Shown in pieces: positions 12,401 through 27,400 of a DNA stretch of 64,000 nucleotides. Position numbers and translations under genes: made by a program. The DNA is from Himantopus leucocephalus (lineage: Eukaryota > Chordata > Aves > Charadriiformes > Recurvirostridae), in NCBI GenBank assembly GCA_003993805.1, contig RSEF01000003.1, forward strand, positions 87,202,292-87,266,291. The letters run 5' to 3'. Positions within the stretch are counted from its first letter, which is position 1. Every line of letters starts with the position of its first letter. The notes beneath the pieces are model-generated. The model saw only the letters and a list, made by a program, of their open reading frames with translations, made no database searches and was not told where the DNA came from.

Positions 12401-15400
12401 TAATTGAATGGAATATAGTTGGAGTGCATTGTGTCTTCCCAAGTCAGGATTTTCTTAAAGATAATTCTTGGTTCTTTTGGAAAAGTGCTGCAGCAGCACG
12501 CAAACATTTTGGCTCCTTCCCTGGGGTGTGAGTAGTGTTCTCACTAGCGTCAGCGGGAGCAGTTGTTTGCCAATGCAAGTTACTGCTGATACCCTGATTT
12601 TTCCAGAGGGCCATTCACTACCTGCCTGTGGGGATCAGAGGAGTCAGGAGTCTTTGACTCCTCCAAAAGCAAGGCACTGACAGTCCGTTGATTGAAATAC
12701 TGAGCTTCCATGCCTGTAGTGGCTTCAGGGTCCTGCTTGGGTTGGAACAGGGAACAGGGTTAACGTATTCTGTTTGGGGAGTAAAAGTTGGAATAAATGC
12801 ATAGGGGTTGTTTATCTAAGTAGAGCAAAGACCTATATAAGTCTTTTTAGATGATGAATGCGACTTTCCCCACTTAATCTTCAGAGTGAAATTCTGAGCA
12901 CGCTTTTGTCTGGAAGAGTTGGCCCATTGGCTTTTTAGCACCCTTTTCACGCTCTGCTCCGCTTGCCACCTGAAAACTTGTGCCAAGTTCCGCTGTTACC
13001 ACGTGCCTATAGATAGATCTTTTCCTTCACTAACACCTGAATATGCTACGAGGTTCTTGCGTATATTGCGCTTCTGCAAAGTTGCCGTCTGTGGAGGTTT
13101 TGCTGGCTATCACCAAACTTGCAGGCACAGGCATGCGGCAACTTAGGCTGAGCATGCAAAAGGGGCGGGTGGGAGAAAGTTCCATGGTCCTTTAAGGTAA
13201 GTCCTTTTTTTTTTTTGCTTAACCAACTTAGAACAGCTAAACATTCTCATCTTGTTGGGATGACCTTGCTCATAAATAAACTGGACTGCTCGTTTTGCGT
13301 GATAGTCTTAGCACTTCACGGTGTTGCGCACACCCCTGCATGTGCGCGCACACACGTACTATGGATTGTGTGTGGAGAGTCTCCCTGGTTGATAAACGTT
13401 AGAGCTTCCGCTAGGTAATGGTATTGATGACGGCTAGAAAATAGTATTTTCTGGTTACATGTTAAAGCACACAAGAACTCTTAATAATGTGAATTAAGTA
13501 TGTTTTAAAAACTGTAGTCCAAGCACAACCTCTTAAAATGTTTATTTTATTTAAAGATAACAAATATTGTCATTGGCATGTAACATTTTCTTCAGTATTT
13601 TTTTAAATGACGTATTTTCCATAAGCGAAATACATGTTTTCCTCTGTGGTTATTGTTAATCCTCTTTCTTGCAGTTACAGGATGAAAAACCAGTGGGTTT
13701 TAATCTGGTATATGATTACAAACACTTACTTAGAAAGGTTTTACATTTGGACTTTCACATCTGTATTGATATAAGGGAGTCTGAAAAGCAAAAACTTAAA
13801 CCGAAAACCCCCCACATTTCTGTGTTTGTGAGAAACAGGAATGTGCTGTCTTAGACAAGATAGGGTTTTCTTTCCTAGAACATAGACTTTGTTTTCTCAG
13901 TCATACCTTGTATATCATTTATGAGAGTATTTAGTCTGAATATTGGAGGTAGGGTCTTATGTTTTCTTCTTGCTTTTCACAGGCTTTGGGGAACCATGAG
14001 TTTGATGAAGGTGTGAGCGGATTATTGGATCCTCTTCTTAAAAATGCTAATTTTACAATCCTGAGTGCAAACATTAAGGGGAAAACCCCATTAGCAGACG
14101 AAATGATGAAATACGTTAAACCTTTTAAAATAGTACATTTTGACTCAGAATCAGTAGCAATTGTTGGCTACACTACGAAGGAAACTTCTTTTCTTTCACA
14201 GCCAGGTATGTTTTCTTTAGTATATAAGTTTATATCCTTTGTTACTATTTTATTAGTTGCCCACTTGTTTGAATCCAAAGATGAATGTTTTCGGCTGAAA
14301 AGTGAGAAGTTTGTTGCTTTATTAGTATTTGCTTATATTATTCAACTTTGTAACTGTCTGATTTTTAAACGGGAGAAGGCTTGTTAACGTTAAAAGCCAT
14401 TTTCATACAGATCTGAATTATTCAGCATCACTGAATTGTCTAAAAATATAAGAAAGTCAGTGAGATTGCAGGAGAGCTGCGGGGGGACCTTTGGGGGTTT
14501 TATTGTTGTTTGGGTTTTAAAATTTGTATTATATTATATTTTTTTTGTTATTTATCCATTTATACAAATGTTAAAGCATGAATACAGCTTGTCTCAAGTG
14601 TGAAATGTGTTCAAACCAAGACATTTCTGTGTGTTGAAATTTTGCTCTTGCATGCCTCCATGCTCAAGCCCTAGTAAAAGCAAGGAGAGCTTCATATGTT
14701 TTTTTGAAGCAAAAGTTGCCCAGGATGTTTTTAGCCTCTCAAATATTTCCAGAAATTAGACTACAGAAGGAACACCCATTCAGCTTTTACCACAATTGCT
14801 TCATTCATGGGTAAAATTAGAATTGATGAGGAAAAAGGCTTCTCAATTTCTGACTATTTTTTCCAACATTTAAGGGGTTTTGGTTTGTTGAGGGTTTTTT
14901 TTTTTGGTAAAATAAAATGGTCTACTGGAATGAGAAACACATTTAAATCAGCTGTAGGTGATCTGAGTCACTGCCTGCTCAAAGCTCAGCCCCCCTCTGA
15001 CAAAATCTGACTTTCTTCCCTGTTTTTTGCAGTAGGGATGCCCTAAGCGCCGGTTTAAAACATTTTCCACATCGAAAAAGGACTTCATATTATTACTTCT
15101 CTTTCACAGCTTTCTTGATAAAAGGAATATTCAATACTTTGAGAAAGTGTGAGAACATAAAACTGGTCCTCCTGTGCTTTTTAATTCCTATACTGTATGT
15201 GTTTAAACTATCAGGAAGTGGACGTTAGAGGTCAGAATAGACTGCTGTATATCGCTTCTATTTTACAGTGATGTGGTTTTGATGTCCTTTCTTTTTTTCC
15301 CCCCAACGAAAATGAAGGTTGATCTGCATTTTGTGTAGGCAATAGAATTTCACCTGTGCTTGAGAGCAGGAGGGTATCATCTGACATGTCAGACATCACG

Positions 15401-18400
15401 CTAAGTTTGAAAAATGGACAGACAGCCAATATTGTTCTTCGTTAAGGATTAATAAAAAAGATCTCAGCCCTTCTTCCAAACAACTGCGTTGGTGCGGTGG
15501 GGTCATCAAACTAACTTTCTTGCAAATAAATATACTAGAGGAAAATCCAGATAGTGTTGGAGTGTTTCTCTGAAGCTTTTAAATACGTTTCCAGTAACAT
15601 CTAGACATCATACTGAATGCCTCAGTGTGCTGAGACATTATAACAGAGACCACAACTAGAAAAAACAGTGTTAAAAGGGAAGGCTTGTGAGCTCCATAAA
15701 TGGAGCTGAAGCAGCCCTAAGCTAAGTATATCCCACAGTGTAATTGAGCAACAAGCAGGGCAAATTCTAACAGCAACATTTAGAGTGATCAGAGTTTTTA
15801 TAATTTTCAGCTTGGCCTTCTCACTGTGTGGAGGAACATTTGGAAGCTTTGAAAATGTGAATTCAGGATAAGTTAATATAACTCGGTGACTATATATCAC
15901 CTGGGACCTAGCAATACTTCAGACTGATAAAATCATGGCAGAGGTGGGTCGGTGGCAAAATAATTATCAACCTAGTGCCTTAATTCAATAAGATATGTTG
16001 CAAATTCAGCACCTTGCTTGTCTCTACACACTTCTTCCAGATGATTCAGTTTTTTCAGACTCTGCAGCAATTGCTGTGGCGTGCTGTACACTCTTAGGGC
16101 ATTCTCAAGGCAAATAGGAAGCTTGAAAATGCTGAAACATGTGAATTCCTACATGACTGCTTTCCGTGGAAATCTTTTGTGAGTGTGATTTCTTTTATTA
16201 TTGTTAAATCTCAATAACTTCCATACAGTTACAAAATCACAACTTGTACTTTTCCTAGTCTGCTTAAAACAGCTATCAACATACTTGAACAGGGTATAAA
16301 GTCCTTAAATCTCAGTGTTTCCATTGTGAAGGGACACTTAATCTCTGCTGAAGGTACTGTTAATGTTACTGTTTGGAAACCGTAGGGATGGGAAACTCTT
16401 AGCACAATTTATAGATTACAGCCAATTGGCAGTTTTTTGAAAGTTCTTCTCCATTTTGCTGCGTACCGCTATCTCAGCTGAGCGCCCAGTTGGTCCCACA
16501 AGAGTTGTTCATAACTTGGCACGCAGACAGAGTTGTCTGTGTATTTGCTTTGCACTGATAATCCTGAGATCATCTTTCTAGTATTTGATGGTACCAGCTC
16601 ACTTGCTTTAGTTCTTCAATGATGTTGTAAACCCCACAAAATAGTTATGATCTTTATCTGTCCTGAGAGTTGCTACATACACGTTCAGTGCTGTGAAATA
16701 ATAGATCTCGTTTTGTCCACTGCCTTTTCATATAAGGTGGAAACCCAAACTGCTTATTCTGTAACCCTACAGGCAGCAAAATATTTACTAAAACTATCAA
16801 CTTGGCAGAGTTTTCTAAAAGGGAATTTTAAATTCCATTTATTCCACTTTATTCTGGCTCTCTTGCGTAATATTTTTAACACGCAGCCAGTTCTTTTTCC
16901 TTGTTCATTTATAGCGCGGTTTGGGTGTTTTATCTGGAACTCTAGCCCATCTAAAAAGAGAAGAGGATGTCACATCACTTTAATGCCTTGAAAGAGAAGT
17001 GAAATACTGACGCGAGCAATAACTAACTCTCAGATAAGCACTTTATTTCAATTCAGACTGTTTTGCAAAATGCGCACTTGAGTACTAAGCAGTATATTGC
17101 TTTTTGCCTGGTTTCTTAGAGAAATGAGCCCTGTGTAGTTGCTCTTAACAGTCCCCCACTGTATAACTTCTGAAGCTGCTGGCCCATTTCAGCTCCATTA
17201 GTTCAAGCGCTGAGATGACAACCTGTGTGAGATACCACCACGAGGTTCCGGAAAGGGGGTGCAAAGGACCCCTGCAGCCCCCAAGCAGGAATCCCTTTCT
17301 ACAGCAGGCAGTCGCTGGGTGGGTGGGTTGGCAGTGCCACTGCCTGTCCCAGCACCGGTGGCCGCCTGCGCCCTGCCACCGTAACAGTCCCGGGAGAGAG
17401 ATGGACTTACTGGCATGGGGCAGGCCTTGTTTTTCCCCTCGTTACAAAAGTAGGTGTGTTTGTTTTAATATGGTTTGAAGATTAATAGTAATATGTCTTC
17501 AATGGGTGGCGCATTGTAGGCTGCGGTGGTGTAGAGGGGTAACAGAGCTGGTGCTGATGGGGAGAGCTTGGTTATGATGGGCCACCTGGCTGCATGCCGT
17601 GGGAGAAGTTAGCCTGCAGGCAAGTGCCTGCTAGCACAGATAGTCAGCGACTCGCTCTTGCTCTTCGCTGAGAGAGCTCAGCTCTCTTTACAGAACTGGT
17701 CTCCACACTGTGGTGTGCATGGCCGTTGTAGCTAGCCCATGGGTGGCAAGATGAGCACATGAAGGGCCTATGCTCAAGGACCGTTTCTCGGACTTCCCCA
17801 TTGCCAGTAGCTCTGCATCAGGCCCAGCTTCCATCGGCCACAAGGGCGTACAAAAAGGGGCTGAAGCTGGTGGCTTCCTTTAGCCTGGAGAAGGAAGGCT
17901 AAGGGGGAACTAAGTGCAGTCTTCCACTGTCCTAAGAGGGTTTATGGAGAAAACAGGGACAGACTCTTCCCAGAGGGGCACAGAGAAAGGACATAAAACA
18001 ATGGACTCAAGTAGTACCACAGGAAATTATGGTGGGACGTAAGGAAAAAATTTGTCATGGTAAGAGTGGTTAAGCCATGAAACAGGTTGCCCAGCGAGGT
18101 TGTGGAATTTCAGCTTGCTCAGACAAGACCCTGAGCATCCTCATCTGGCTTTGTGTTCCTGCTTTGAGGGGGTTTTGGACTAGATGGCCCCTGGAGGTCC
18201 CTTCCAACCTCAATTAAGTTATGACTCTTTGATTCTAAGAAGAGGTCCACAGGAAGAACACGTGGGGATGCACTGCACAATTCACTCTGCAATGTGCAGT
18301 ACAGAGATTCCCTCTGGCAGTAACAGAACTATTCAATGGGTGTGGTGGTGAACCAATTTATGTAACCCTCTTTTATCTCTTCCATTGTAGCAGCTTCCTC

Positions 18401-21400
18401 TTCATTTCCTGAGACATTTTGCACTGGATTGTGAATTCGTTTCACTCCTCCCTTTGTTATGAAATAACGTAAATCTTCTGACTCTAAAGGCATATTTCAA
18501 AATGGTTTGATCAAAAAAACTCCGCAGGAAGGAGAGGAATGAGGTAGAGGGGAAATGGGTAGAAACGTTACTCGGTTGTCTTCACCGGAAAGTTTAGGAT
18601 TACAATTGGTTGACTGTGTACTTAAACTCTATTCTTAAAACTTTGTCAAAGAAGTTTGCCTCTTACATAGGAAGTCTTTTTGCGCAACCCAAAACACTGT
18701 GCCCAGGATAAAAGCGCATGTTTTTCTAGTGCTCTTGTAACTGTTTGTCATGTTAGAATAATTTCAGCGGGCACAGAAACCTTGCGGAAAGATTGTGAGT
18801 TTCCCAACATTGTGGTTCGGAAAAGGTTTCTCCTTTCCAGACTTTCCGTTCTTTATGTTCTCTTTTCAGGATGGTAGCTCAGTTGTGTGCTGTGCTGTAT
18901 TGGTATTACTGAGAGTGGTCCACATTAGGTGAGATCATTTGTGTAAAAAGGCAATTCAGAGTTTAGTGCAGGACTTTGAGGAAGATGCTGCTTAAAGCCT
19001 TGGGGCAGGGGGGTTGCGGGGAGTGGAGAACAAGATGAGTGTGGAGTAAAAAGAGAGAGATTAACTTAACTCTGGAGAAGATAGAAGATCTCGAAGAAAT
19101 ATAATTTGTGGAGAAAAAGCTTTCTAGTAAAATACAAGTGTTTATACTGAAACACTTACTGACGTGTTGTATTAGTCTGAGCACGCAGGTGCTCCTGACA
19201 GGCTGGAGAACATCACATCAGCTCAGGACCTTGAACCAACTAATGGCATTTGAAAGCCACTGACATTCAAAGTTTCATTAATTACACAAGGTAGTATCTG
19301 ATAGCAACTACTTTTTCTTTTTTTAAACTAATTAAGGTACTTTGTAAATACATTCATGTTTTTTCTTTTTTTTTTTTTAAGGGGATGATATAATCTTTGA
19401 AGATGAAATTGAAGCATTGCAAGTACAAGTGAATAAACTTACTGCTATGGGAGTGAACAAAATAATTGCACTAGGACATTCTGGTTTTACTGTGGACAAA
19501 AATATTGCCCAAAAAGTGAAAGGAGTGGATGTTGTAATTGGAGGACATACAAACACATTTCTCTATACAGGTATTTTACTTCTGACTAAGATGTTGCTTC
19601 TAGAGCAAAGCAGAAACTGTTTCTATTTAAACTTGGAGAACTTTCACAAATATAGTTTACTGCTGGCTGTACTGGCCAGATTCATAGCTGGTACCTATCC
19701 ATAACTTCCATGGAAGAAACTAATTTAAAACAGTCTGTGAGCAAGAAGTGCCCTAACTCACTGAAAGGTTCCTTAATGCTGTGGATGTTCAAGGTGACCT
19801 ATACAAAGTGGGACAGATGGAGGAACAAAGGTAGTAATGCTGGTAAATTACTGCCAAACATATTGTACCTGTTTTGAGCTTACACATGTAAAGGAGAGAA
19901 GGGTAATGGTTTTAAACTGAAAGAGGGTGGATTTAGATTAGGTATTGGGAAGAAATTCTTTACTCTGAGGGTGGTGAGGCACTGGAACAGGTTGCCCAGG
20001 GAAGTTGTGGATGCCCCATCCCTGCAAGTGTTCAAGGCCAGGTTGGATGGGGCTTTGAGCAACCTGGTCTAGTGGAAGGTGTCCCTGCCCATGGCAGGGG
20101 GTTGGAACTACATGGTCTTTAAGGTCCCTTCCAAGTCTAACCATTCTATGATTGTATGAAATAAGATGTTTACATTTAAACTTGTATGCGACTTAACCAA
20201 AAAATCAATCACATAAGACTTCAAAAGTGATCCGATCTTGATTTTCCGTAGAATCTTATTCTGTAAGTCTCCATTGCCCCTGCCATTAAAAAACTTTTCC
20301 CATGTTTCCTATGTCTTTTTCAGTCTCTCTCTGAATTTCTGACTTTATTCTTCTTTTCCCTAGAGGTAGACATCATTACAAAGATTGTTGATCTGATTTC
20401 TTCCGCAGCATTGCTACTTTAGGCAAAACCCGCCGTCAGCAGCTTCTCCACTGCTGCTGCCTTCCCTATGCCAGTGTGTAAGAAAACAAGTAAAAGAAAG
20501 GCTGGCTTTTTTTAAACCATCAAAGATAGCTCATTAAATTTAGCAGAAACTTCATTAACTGGTTGAGACTGTAACAGGAACTGTTTGTAATTTTCAGCAA
20601 AATTTCCCTTGTGCCCTACTCACAGGGATAGCACCATGTACCCCAGGAATTTAACCACATAAAGGTTTTGCACTGTCCATTTCATCCTCTCCTCCCTCCA
20701 CTCATCTCCGCTCACTTTCTCGTGCCTTTTTTGTCTCATCTGCGCTCTCACCTTTAACTGTACCACCTGTTCAAGAGAAACAATGGTATGCTACAGTTAT
20801 ACATTAATTAAACAGTTCAGAATATCTCTTGAATTTGGCCTCAGGGAATAACTTTGACCCCTAAGCTGGAGCCACAAAGCATTTACACATCTACCTACAA
20901 GTCAGAGGCTGCAAACACTCAGCACAGGGGTGCAGCAGAGAAGTGGCCAAACTGGAACAGACGACAGGACCATCCATCCCAACGTCTTGTCTCCAAGAGT
21001 GACCGAGGGGAAACAGTGAGGGAAGAGTGGATAAGCCCATGGAGATGCTGTACTCAAATCTGCCCCAGTCTCCCAGCAGCCTGCAGCTCAGGGACTTCCC
21101 AAACCAGAAGTGGTGTCTTGATATTTACTAGCTCCCACCGGAACTTCTCTTCCCTGAACTTGCCCCATCTCCCTTTGACTGCCTTCAGCCTTCACAGCAG
21201 CCGGTGGCAGGACGTTCCACTGCTGACCTGCACATCCCGCAGAGACCTTGCTCTTCTGTCTGGGTGCAGCCTGCTGGTGGCATTTTTCAGCGGTTTTATT
21301 GAATTATTTTTGAGATGGGAAAACCAAAGATGCACGCAGTATTCAAAGTGTGCATTCATCGTGGGTTTACACAGCGGAATCCAGATTCTTTTGCACAGCC

Positions 21401-24400
21401 TTGTTGGTCAATGCCTGTAGAGAGTTTGTGTCTCAAAGTGGTAGCCATAGTAGTCAAAATGCCTTATTGGGTGTGGGCCAAAGAGGTGCCACTGTTCACA
21501 ATTTGAAATTGTGATCTGAAGTGCTCCAGCAGTTGACGTATCTGAGTTCATATCCTGTCTAGGTCTGTAGGAGTTCACATGCATGTCTCTTGTCACCCCA
21601 GAGAGTACCCCGCTCTCAGACTAGCCGAGGTCAGGCTGTTCCATCTCTCCCCATTTAAAGCTGTTCAAGATTCACAAGGCCAGCGAGACCACAGAGGATG
21701 GAACTCTGCAGCCTTCAGGTTAAAGAACCTCCGCTGGGAGTGGGTTCTGGTCCCTTTTCCAAGGGCTGTACTGTTTGGATAAAACAAGTCTGTCTTTTTT
21801 ATTAACACTGGAGAGGTGAGAAAAAATAAAAAATAAGAAGGAATATCTGGGCGGGAGACACTAAAAATATGTATCCACTTATTTAGTCAAAATATGTTTT
21901 TTGACAGAACGTGGTCTGAGTCTATAATTTTTATTCCAAGTGCTGAGAAGCACTTGCTAATCCATCCAGGAGCACCATGAGTGCATTTGTGAACAATTCC
22001 CTTCTGAGCCAAAGCCGTCAGCCAACATTCACAATGAAATAGCCACATCTGTGGAGGTGATTTGACTGCAGAGTAACATCTAATTTTAAGTGTCTCTGTG
22101 TGTGTTTCTGTGCCTATACATTAAGCCTCTAAACTCTCATTTAAATCAAGAGATGTAATCAATAACTGTCAGCAGAATTTGGGAGAATGTTTCAGCTCAC
22201 CCTAAGTGGAGATGTCCCAGCTGGTCAGCTGAATCTCTGGCTGTCGTGGGAGTTGAGAGACACGCTGCCCATGCAGACACCTCCATAGAGATATCTTAAT
22301 CTAAGGGCCTAATCTTGGACCAGTCCAACCTATCTAAGACGTTTGCAAGTCTCTGCTTTATCCACAGATTATGTGGCAAATGTTGTCTTGACTTGTTCAG
22401 GTGCACTTTGGGTTTGTAGAACTGATTCAAACAGTAATGGTAGTTGCAGGTTAGAGCATTTTAATTTCTGGTTTTCTTCAGGAAGGATGTTCTGAGGACG
22501 TAGTGTGTTGGCTAAAACAAGGTAAGAAAACAGGAAAGTGTTGCAGGTTCTTCAGTTACCCAGTATGAATTTTTGCATTTGTAATGAAACAGCATCTGAC
22601 ACTTATGACTGAGATGTGTGCGTGACTTCTAGTGCTGTTTTCTTTGGGGATAAGATGCACTGAAAAGTCTTCATTTCAGAAGGAACACATCTATCTTACA
22701 ACGGAATAATGTTGTAGTGATAATCCTGCAAGAAAGTATCAGTATCAGAAAGTATTCCTTCAGAAAGCAAGAAAAGAGTAAGGCTCTGGACCAGCACTTA
22801 ACCTCATGCAGCTTATGCATACTAAAATGATGACCAGAAAGCATGGCTTTCTTTTGCTAATGCTCTGTTCATTCGAGGACTGCACAAGGGCAAGAGATCA
22901 AAACTGATTCCTTTTTCAGTTCTGAAAAACCCAAAGCCACTTTTCCGTGCATAAATCCTGCAGGGTTCTCATTAACTACAGGATTTCTTAAATTCTTCCC
23001 AAAATAAATATCGAATAGTGAAGAGGCACCACCAAGAAACCAACTCTGTAGGCCAGGCTGAAAGCAGNGAAGCAGAAAACTAGTTCTCTGGTAAATTTGA
23101 TTCAGCTTGTAGTTTGTTACAGCCTTTCTCCCTGGAGAAGAGGAGGGATTAGAGAGAAATATGAATCATNAAAGCAGAAAACTAGTTCTCTGGGAAATTT
23201 GATTCAGCTTGTAGTTTGTTACAGCCCTTCTCCCTGGAGAAGAGGAGGGATTAGAGAGAAATATGAATCATGTTGGAGTTCTAGGAGGAACATTTGTCAT
23301 GTCACTTATCCCAGGATTTCATATTACGTAAACAGTAGATGGAACGAAACCAGTTGTTGTGTGAGCAGTGGAAGTGAAGAGCCTGGTTTCCTCCAGATCC
23401 ATGTCCTCTGTGCCCGCTCCCCCATGCTCCGCCCTGCCGGCACCCTGGCTCTCGCTGACACGGGGATGGGAGATGCCGCCGGCTTTGGGACAGGAGCGAG
23501 CAGCAGCCTTTGAGGGGGTTCTGCAAGCGGGACCCACCACGCAGCACGTGATGCCTCTCAGAGCTGCCCGACCTTGGTCTTTGCTGACGGTGGGGTAGAA
23601 ATACTGACGGGAATAAGGGGGGAGTGACACTACTTAGATAATATTGTCAAGGAGAGAGGGAGAAGGCTGGTACCCTTGAGGCAGGAGCTGCGCTGTCTAG
23701 TTTTCTTTGCTGTTTCCCTCCCCTGCATGGTTTCTAAATCCTGTGGTAGCCTAAGCCAACTGAGCCGCGGTCTCTTTTCTCTGTAAATGCCCTGCTTTAA
23801 TCTATCTGTTTCCAAGTCCTACATCTAACGACCTTTCAAACTTTGCAGGTTGATAAGAGTTTTAAATCCATGACCACATAACAAAAATGTTAATGAAGTT
23901 TGCTTTTGCAGAGGGTTTGCAGCCTGTCCGAAATTTTGGAGGCTAAGTTTGGTATACTAAAAAAAAAAATCAGCTGGGTGTATGCACAAGTTCATGGAAC
24001 TGCTTGTATGATTTTAATGATAATGACTGCATATTATCCATAAAAATAGTTGAGCCTTTTTCGTATCAAGAAGTCCTATGTATGTTTTGCTAACCTCATT
24101 TTCTATCTGATGCAGAGTAACATAGTGTGAAGGCTTAACAATAAACTCTTCAGTCAGAGGCTGGTATGTCTGCATTACTGAGAGGTTTAGATTGAAATAT
24201 TGGAATGAAAAGTGCCTTTGTTGCTATTGTGACATGATGTCACGGAGGAGCGTGCTGTCACAACTTAAAAAACACTGTGGCAGTTATTAGAGCTCGTGTC
24301 CTGAAAACAACGTTGTCTCTTATGAAGTAACATAACTGATCAGTCAAATGTGTGCTTGTCGTCCAATACATTCAGTGTTGTTTCTGCTTAATATCCTACT

Positions 24401-27400
24401 TGGGTGTTGGGTTTTTTTTTTAAGGCAGAGAAACATTTGAAATGTCATTATAATAATTCCTTGAAGGTCCCATGAGCTGAAGACCCGCTTTACATGCTTG
24501 TTTCGTGCAGGCACCCCACCCTCTACGGAACAGCCAGCTGGCCCGTATCCATACATGGTTGACTCAGACGATGGGAGGAAGGTGCCAGTGGTACAGGCTT
24601 ACGCTTATGGAAAATACCTCGGTTACTTAAATGTTACATTTGATGAGAAAGGAAACGTCGTCGAAGCGGTTGGAAACCCCATTCTGCTGGACAGCAGCGT
24701 TCCTGAAGGTATGTGGAGTATACATTGGAATTAGCCTGCAACACGCTACTACAATTCAAACGTTATTAAGTTAAACACACAGTACAGTGTCGCAGAAGAA
24801 TTCAGCTTTCTTCCTGAGCTTGCGGTTCTCTTCTGTGCAGGATTCAGGCTGCGTTACAGTTGTACCCATTTGCCTCTATTTCTCTTTCCGAACAACGGCC
24901 TTTGAATATGCACAAATTCAGTGTATGTTTTTGTCTATTTAAAGTCACTGACCATCCTTTTGCAGGAACTGAGGTGATACACTACCTTACCATTTAGCAG
25001 AGCCCGTTTTAGCTAGCCCTGTGATTATGATTTAAAAGATTATGAGGACAAGTTTACACTGTTTTGCAGAGGCCAGGTTCTTCAGAACAGATTTTAGGGC
25101 GGTATAGGAAAGTGGAAATGTTCCAGAAAAAAATTGGAATACTCTGGCAATGTGCAAATATACAAACCCCAGGGCTTCTTGTTTTCAATGCTGAGCGTGG
25201 TTAGTGTTTCAGCTTTGAAACATTTAAAGAATGGGAGGAGGAGAGTCTCTCTGGTGCTCTCTGTTCATAACTCTGTCCAGGCTCTGTTACCTGCTTGTTG
25301 TCGGCTCTCTAATTACTCAGGGCTGGCTCTCTAGTCTTTGTTTCTTGCCCAGTGTTTGCTGTATGAAACTGAGCTTTCACCAATCTTTCTAGGTTCTACC
25401 AGAGTATTTATAAAATAAATCCTTTAACAATGATGTGTTCATGGATATTATTTACTATGTTATTCTCAATGATCTATTAATGTAATGAGATGATGTAAAG
25501 AGACTTTACATTCACTCCCTGATGTCAGTAAAAGTAAAAAAATTCAGACACATAGGTGCTCTCATTTTCTAAATGTCGCTGTTGCTGACAGTTATGTGGC
25601 AAATTGCTTAAAACTAATAGCTGATATAAAACAGTTGTGACATTATCTGTCTGTATATACAAGTATCTTTGTATCTGGTTTTATTCTAAAAGAATTAGAT
25701 TTGCACCTGGCAGACAGATGTGCACAGAGAATTAGTTTCTATAATTTCCTTGACATTGATATTTGAGCTAGTATTCTTTTTAGCACTGCGTTAAAGGGGT
25801 GGAAGCTGTAATTGGGGGGAAAAAAAAAAGATACGATGTCAAATAAAGACCAAGCTCACTTGTATATTAAAAATTCTCTCACCTGTCATGGTAGCTGCTG
25901 GAAACTCCCATTGGTCAGAGGTTAGAACAGGACTGGGCAAAAATATTTTTAAGTGTTATAGAGGAGAGAACCTTGCTGTGGCACAGGAATAGCTTGTTTG
26001 CTTGATTGTCCTGTCCTGCCTGCTCCCTTTACAGGCTTCCTTTGAAGTGAGCGTAGATGTCATGTTGCTTGAAGAGTCTTTAGGGAAAATGTAACGTTTT
26101 AGAATGATGAAGAGCAGGGTTTTTTTCCTAAGCTTTGTATTCACTGAAGTGTCACTAATACAAGATATGTGTGATGCTTACTTTACACTTTTATACTATA
26201 TTATAGATGAGCACATTAAAGAAGAAGTGGAAAAATGGAGGAAAAACCTGGGAAATTATTCTGAAGAGATTGGAAAAACTAGTGTTTACCTGAATGGTAC
26301 AAGCCAAGCGTGCCGTTTCCAAGAATGTAACATGGGAAATTTGCTTTGTGATGCTGTGGTAAGACATTGCCACCGCAGGTGGCAATCACATCTAAATGTT
26401 ACTCCAGAGCTATCAGATCACGGAATCACGGAATTTTCAGAGTTGGAAGGGACNNNNNNNNNNNNNNNNNNNNNNNNNNNNNNNNNNNNNNNNNNNNNNN
26501 NNNNNNNNNNNNNNNNNNNNNNNNNNNNNNNNNNNNNNNNNNNNNNNNNNNNNTAACTGGGCAGGTGGGAGAGGCAAGGAGGGGATTTGTCTGCTGACGA
26601 AACACTCGCAGGCTCCGAACTGTCAGCGCACGGGCTGTGTTCTGCTTTCCCACACCGTAACATCTCGTGCGTCCCTAGAAAGATCTGGCAGAAGCAAGGT
26701 GATAATGAATCTTGCTGTATAGAGTAAGAGTAAGTCTTTGTGTACATCCTCATATAGAGAACGGCTTGTTCGCAGCTGGCTCTGAGGCTGTCGTTTTAAG
26801 AGACACCGCAGTCTGATCTAAGAGAGCCCATTCCTCAAGTAAGGAAGAGAGCTCAGCTCCCCTGCCCCTCTCCCCCCCTGCTACTGGTCCCCTGCTCACG
26901 GCACTTACCTTCTGCCCCATCATTACTCACTGGGCTCTGCTGTCACCTTTTTTTTAACTCGCTTGCCCAGAAAAAAAAAAATCTGTGTAGTTTTCTGTCG
27001 AGTTACTGGTATGAATTGTACCCCCAAAGAGTCCAAAAGGTACCAGCTGAAGCAAAGGAGGGGGAAAGGCCACACACCCGGCCTGGTGCAGAAGGGGTGG
27101 AAGCCCCCAGCACCCCGGCCCAGAAGGAGCCACCAGCCCCTGCTGCGTCCTGACAGGTATCGCTGGGCTTTAACAGTCACATAACACCAGGAGGTCTTTT
27201 TATGAGGAGTAACTTCCAGTTTTTAAACTGGCTGGTTTTGATTGTTTTACTCTCCCACAGCAGCAGCATTTCCTTTGGGTGCTCCAGGGAAAAACGTTCC
27301 CTAACGTGACTGTTTGCAGAAAATGAGCACTGCCATAAATGTCCTGCAGCACTGCCACAAAGTCACGAGCCAATTAATAATCATGAGTTTTCATTTAAGT

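Larger units (their letters stand above)
19571..24510 (+). other. NT5E: NT5E intron 3
   Basis: A 4.9-kb intron. It contains a CR1 3' end (19890-20157), an older CR1 block (20816-21425), a 101-bp duplication beside a single n (23069-23271) and a GC-rich islet (about 23395-23600) with no recognisable product. Confidence 0.85.

Noticed and set aside
13959..14387. 142-aa ORF starting before NT5E exon 2
   Set aside because: Only 13983-14205 is coding; the sequence before the ag acceptor and after the gtatg donor does not match CD73.
23319..23630. Overlapping 76-138 aa ORFs in a GC-rich patch of NT5E intron 3
   Set aside because: They occur in several frames on both strands, with no similarity and no splice support; one is extended by the artefactual 101-bp duplication.
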